Source of the DNA: an uncultured Bryobacteraceae bacterium
GTDB lineage: Bacteria > Acidobacteriota > Terriglobia > Bryobacterales > Bryobacteraceae
Length of the DNA stretch: 8,314 nucleotides
Assembly: GCA_937921835.1 (NCBI GenBank)
Contig: CAKZVG010000227.1
Coordinates: 1 to 8,314 of the forward strand
Reading direction: 5' to 3'
The notes below the pieces were generated by a model, which saw nothing but the letters and a program-made list of their open reading frames with translations, made no database searches and was not told where the DNA came from. Shown here in pieces: positions 6,037-8,314 of the stretch. Position numbers and translations under genes: made by a program. The first letter of the stretch is position 1. Each line of letters begins with the position of its first letter.

Positions 6037-7176
6037 TTAGGCCCTCGGCAGCTCCGCGGAAACGCCACGATCCACGCCGAACCGTTCCCAGACATCGGCG
6101 CGCAGGGTTGTGCCCGCCCCCGGCTCTTCGGGCGGGAGGGCTTGCCCGTCCCGCACGGTTGCCGGTTCCTCGAAGCATTCCCCCAGCCAGGGAATGTATT
6201 CGAGGACGGTGCATGCCGGATGCGCGAGCGCCAGGTGCCAGTGAACCTGGACCATATCTCCCGCGTGAGGCGCCACGGGCAGGCGGCAGCTCAAGGCGAG
6301 GTCCGCCACCTGCCACCACTCAGACACGCCCCCCAGACGGACTGCGTCCGGCTGGACGTAGTGGACCGCGCCCGCGCCGATGAACTGGCGGAAGGCGTCG
6401 ATGGAGTACAACTGCTCCCCCAAAGCGACGGGCGTCGGGATGGCCCGCGCCAAGTCCGCGTGCCCCTGGCAGTCGTCATACCACATCGGCTCCTCAAACC
6501 AGGTCACGTCGTACTCGGCCAATCGCCGGCCGTACCGCATCGCGGAAGGCAGATCCAGAGCGCCGTTGGCATCAACCATCAGGCGCACGCCCGGACCGAC
6601 CGCCCGGCGCACCGCTTGCAGCCGCTCGAAATCGCACTCCGGATCCGGATGCCCGATCTTGATCTTCAGCCCGGACCAGCCGTCTTCCTCGACGAGTTTC
6701 CGGCAGCCGCCGGCGAGTTCGGGAGTGGATATGCTCAGCCAGCCACAGTCCGTGTTGTAAGCCGGAATCGACTGCCGCGCGCCGCCGAGCAGGCGCCACA
6801 GCGGAAGATGGGCGGCTTTGGCCTTCAAATCCCAAAGCGCGATGTCCACCGCCGCCAGCGCCATCTTAAGGATGCCGGCGCGTCCCACCCACTGAGCGGG
6901 AGGAAACCGGTTCAATTTCCGCCATAGGCACAGGACGTTGTCCGCCTCCTCACCCGCCAGCAGCGGTCCGTAGGTGTGTTCGATCGCGCCGGTGATCAGC
7001 CGGTCCGTGGGCAGGTGGGCATGCGTTCCCGTGTAGCCGTAACCGGTCAGTCCCGTATCCGTGTAGAGCATGACACCCGGCACGCCCCAATGCGTGATCT
7101 GGTGAAGGCTGTCGGAGATGTGTCTGCCGGTTACAGGAACGTGTAGAAGAAATGTCTCGATCTTTGTGATCCTCAT
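6037..7176 (-). CDS. Mandelate racemase/muconate lactonizing enzyme family protein (enolase superfamily), probable acid-sugar dehydratase
   Basis: This complete 379-residue cytoplasmic enzyme belongs to the enolase superfamily, in which Mg2+ stabilises an enolate formed by proton abstraction alpha to a carboxylate. Residues 1-125 are the capping domain (MRITKIETFLLHVP, TDTGLTGYGYTG); the rest is the barrel. The mandelate racemase-subgroup residues are all present: the KxK bases Lys171 and Lys173 (LKIKIG), metal ligands Asp202 (VDANGA), Glu228 (WFEEP) and Glu254 (LGEQ), the Asp277-His304 dyad (QPDAVRLGG, APHAG) and Glu326 (LEYIPW). In this subgroup most bacterial members dehydrate aldonic or aldaric acids such as galactonate, rhamnonate or galactarate. 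The exact substrate cannot be read here. Neighbouring sugar genes fit such a role. The N-terminus is canonical although no clear ribosome-binding site precedes the ATG. The gene lies 216 bases after the sugar-binding protein gene and 117 bases before the glycosidase, all on one strand. Confidence 0.93.
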   Translation of the reverse strand: MRITKIETFLLHVPVTGRHISDSLHQITHWGVPGVMLYTDTGLTGYGYTGTHAHLPTDRLITGAIEHTYGPLLAGEEADNVLCLWRKLNRFPPAQWVGRAGILKMALAAVDIALWDLKAKAAHLPLWRLLGGARQSIPAYNTDCGWLSISTPELAGGCRKLVEEDGWSGLKIKIGHPDPECDFERLQAVRRAVGPGVRLMVDANGALDLPSAMRYGRRLAEYDVTWFEEPMWYDDCQGHADLARAIPTPVALGEQLYSIDAFRQFIGAGAVHYVQPDAVRLGGVSEWWQVADLALSCRLPVAPHAGDMVQVHWHLALAHPACTVLEYIPWLGECFEEPATVRDGQALPPEEPGAGTTLRADVWERFGVDRGVSAELPRA

Positions 7177-7251
7177 GTTCGCGCCATCCGGTCACGGCCA
7201 GTGTACTCCGGTTCCCACGCGGCGCGGAGCCGGCGGCAACGCAACTAGGAA

Positions 7252-7376
7252 GTCTGCCATGCAAACTCCAGTCCTCCCGGCGAAACGCAACCACCGTGTG
7301 CAGTATCAGGGACTTAGCTAAATCCCGGCTCCACGCCATGAAGGCAGCCGCCTCGGACTGGATTTGCATTGCGGAC
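7252..7376. repeat. 125-bp unit bounded by imperfect 22-23-base inverted repeats
   Basis: The left arm 7252-7274 and the reverse complement of the right arm 7355-7376 agree at 20 of 23 aligned positions, with two mismatches and one single-base bulge. The core shared word is ATGCAAA(C)TCCAGTCC. The 80 bases between them include the 8-base palindrome TTAGCTAA (7314-7321) but no gene I can support. The whole unit fits within the 216-base gap between the sugar-binding protein gene and the enolase-superfamily gene. It could be a small non-autonomous mobile element with terminal inverted repeats, a REP-like unit, or a long stem in the mRNA leader or trailer. I find no flanking direct repeat that would show a target duplication, so the mobile interpretation is open. 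Confidence 0.6.
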
Positions 7377-7392
7377 CCGGATAGCCGGCGGG

Positions 7393-8314
7393 TCAGACTG
7401 GCGAAGGGCTCAAAAGCGAGTCGTTCGGGTACAGGTGATCGACGTTGCGGCGTGTGAGTAGGTCGTGGCGGGTGAAGACCGCCGGTGGAACATTGCGCTG
7501 GTTCAGGATTTCGAGCGCCAGCCGGACCAGTCCCTCGCCGTAGGATTCGCCGAAGTAAGCCACCGCGAATAAAAGCCTGCTGTCGCGCCGCCGGAGTTCC
7601 CTGCGCGCCTCCAGCGAACCGTTCTGGCTGCACGCTACGCAGTCGTTCGCGCGCCCAGCCTCCTCGAAGGCCCGAACCGCACCGAGCGCCGCGCTGTCGT
7701 TGATGGCGCCGATCAGGCAGCGGCGCAAGCCGCCCAGCCGCAACTGCCGCCGCACCACTTCCCAGCTTTTCTCGAACTGGCCCTGCCCATCGAGGTAAAG
7801 TACGTCCGTGTCCGCGGGAGGCGAGCGTAAGGTCTCGCGGATGCCCGCCACCATCCCTCGCAGGCGGCTGCGGCCAATAGCCGAGGCGCGTTTCAGATCG
7901 ATCATCAGGACCTTGCCGGCGACTCCGTCCCAATTGGCGTTTGCCCAGCGGCCGAGCGCCCGCCCGCCCAGCAGTCCGGCGTGGTAGTTGTTTGCGCCGA
8001 AGTACGTCGCACCCGGAATCGGGTTATTGATGGCGATCACCGGGATTCCAGCGGCGGTGAACAATGCCGAGAGCGGTCCGGTGGCCTCTTCATCCAACTG
8101 GTATTCAATAACCAGATCGGCCTTCTCGCTGACGAAACGCTTGGCGTTCTTGAGCGCGACCGGGAGGCTGAACCGGTTGTCGAGGGCCAGCAAGCGCAAG
8201 GAGCCCTGTTTTTCCACCGCCTGGAGAATGCCCTGGCTCACCTCCGCCGTGAAGGACGTCTCAAGGCCCGGCGAAGCGTAGCCGACTTTCCAGCGCCGCC
8301 AGGACGGCCGCCCG
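7393..8314 (-). CDS. Sugar-binding protein, periplasmic-binding-protein type 1/LacI-like domain (N-terminus outside window)
   Basis: The frame is open to the right edge and stops at TGA 7395-7393. A GTG at 8241 could be taken as a start, but the sequence before it (KVGYASPGL, SFTAE, then SQGILQAVEKQG) is the expected first strand and helix of the fold, so the start lies beyond the window. The visible part covers essentially the whole two-lobed sugar-binding domain: LRLLALDNR, DLVIEYQLDEE, IPVIAINNP, GKVLMIDL, DTDVLYLDG, LIGAINDSAALGAVRAFEEAG, CVACSQNGSLEARREL, VAYFGESYGEGLV and the terminal VDHLYPND. The domain binds mono- or oligosaccharides. What precedes it is unknown: a helix-turn-helix would make it a LacI/GntR-type regulator of the downstream sugar genes, while a signal peptide would make it an ABC-transporter binding protein. 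The arginine- and tryptophan-rich PSWRRWKVGYA just upstream looks more like a linker than a secretion signal, but this is weak evidence. Confidence 0.78.
   Translation of the reverse strand, partial: GRPSWRRWKVGYASPGLETSFTAEVSQGILQAVEKQGSLRLLALDNRFSLPVALKNAKRFVSEKADLVIEYQLDEEATGPLSALFTAAGIPVIAINNPIPGATYFGANNYHAGLLGGRALGRWANANWDGVAGKVLMIDLKRASAIGRSRLRGMVAGIRETLRSPPADTDVLYLDGQGQFEKSWEVVRRQLRLGGLRRCLIGAINDSAALGAVRAFEEAGRANDCVACSQNGSLEARRELRRRDSRLLFAVAYFGESYGEGLVRLALEILNQRNVPPAVFTRHDLLTRRNVDHLYPNDSLLSPSPV

Noticed and set aside
4843..6927. A 694-codon open frame on the plus strand
   Set aside because: It runs antisense across the glycosidase and enolase-superfamily genes, is rich in Arg, Pro and His, and shows no family motif. 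It is a by-product of GC-rich codon use in the true genes.
7185..7210. Possible LacI-type operator bounded by CCGG words upstream of the enolase-superfamily gene
   Set aside because: Apart from the outer CCGG words the two halves do not match as a palindrome.
6950..7933. A 327-codon minus-strand frame bridging the gap between the sugar-binding and enolase-superfamily genes
   Set aside because: It overlaps both real genes in another frame and its sequence is Arg-rich without motifs. It does not supply a gene for the gap at 7177-7392.

Overview
The window is GC-rich, densely coding DNA from a Gram-negative bacterium. It most resembles an acidobacterium of the Solibacter/Bryobacter type. That assignment is an inference from three features: the C-terminus of an acidobacterial-style TonB-dependent receptor (GNAG...GPGVNNWD), a Tat-type exported sugar isomerase-like protein, and an M48 peptidase carrying a PA-IL-like lectin domain. 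There is no rRNA, tRNA or marker gene to settle the taxonomy.

Layout from left to right. Positions 1-797 (+) hold the 3' part of a 3-hydroxyacyl-CoA dehydrogenase gene that runs in from the left edge. It converges on a block of genes that are all on the minus strand. Read in their own transcription order (right to left) these are: a sugar-binding (LacI/periplasmic-binding-protein type 1) protein entering from the right edge (8314-7393); a mandelate racemase/muconate lactonizing enzyme superfamily protein (7176-6037); a GH2-like glycoside hydrolase (5919-4132) whose 3' end is replaced in frame by the tail of an IS110-family transposase; a C-terminal scrap of a TonB-dependent receptor (about 4141-3785); a Tat-exported L-fucose isomerase-like protein (3756-2230); and an exported M48 metallopeptidase with a C-terminal PA-IL-like domain (2172-856). 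No gap exceeds 300 bases. The largest, 7177-7392, contains a clear imperfect inverted repeat.

The middle of the window reads as a carbohydrate-use locus. It has a sugar sensor or binding protein, an acid-sugar dehydratase-like enzyme of the enolase superfamily, an exported glycosidase, an outer-membrane receptor and a sugar isomerase-like protein. The locus has been damaged. Between about 4100 and 4330 lie three broken genes end to end (glycosidase lacking its C-terminus, transposase tail, receptor tail), which looks like a deletion scar around an IS110-type insertion. The flanking peptidase and acyl-CoA dehydrogenase genes have no evident link to sugar metabolism.

No wholly new multi-gene system is evident. 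The observations most worth following are the IS110-associated chimeric glycosidase, the 125-bp inverted-repeat structure ahead of the enolase-superfamily gene, the exported isomerase-like enzyme and the peptidase-lectin fusion.
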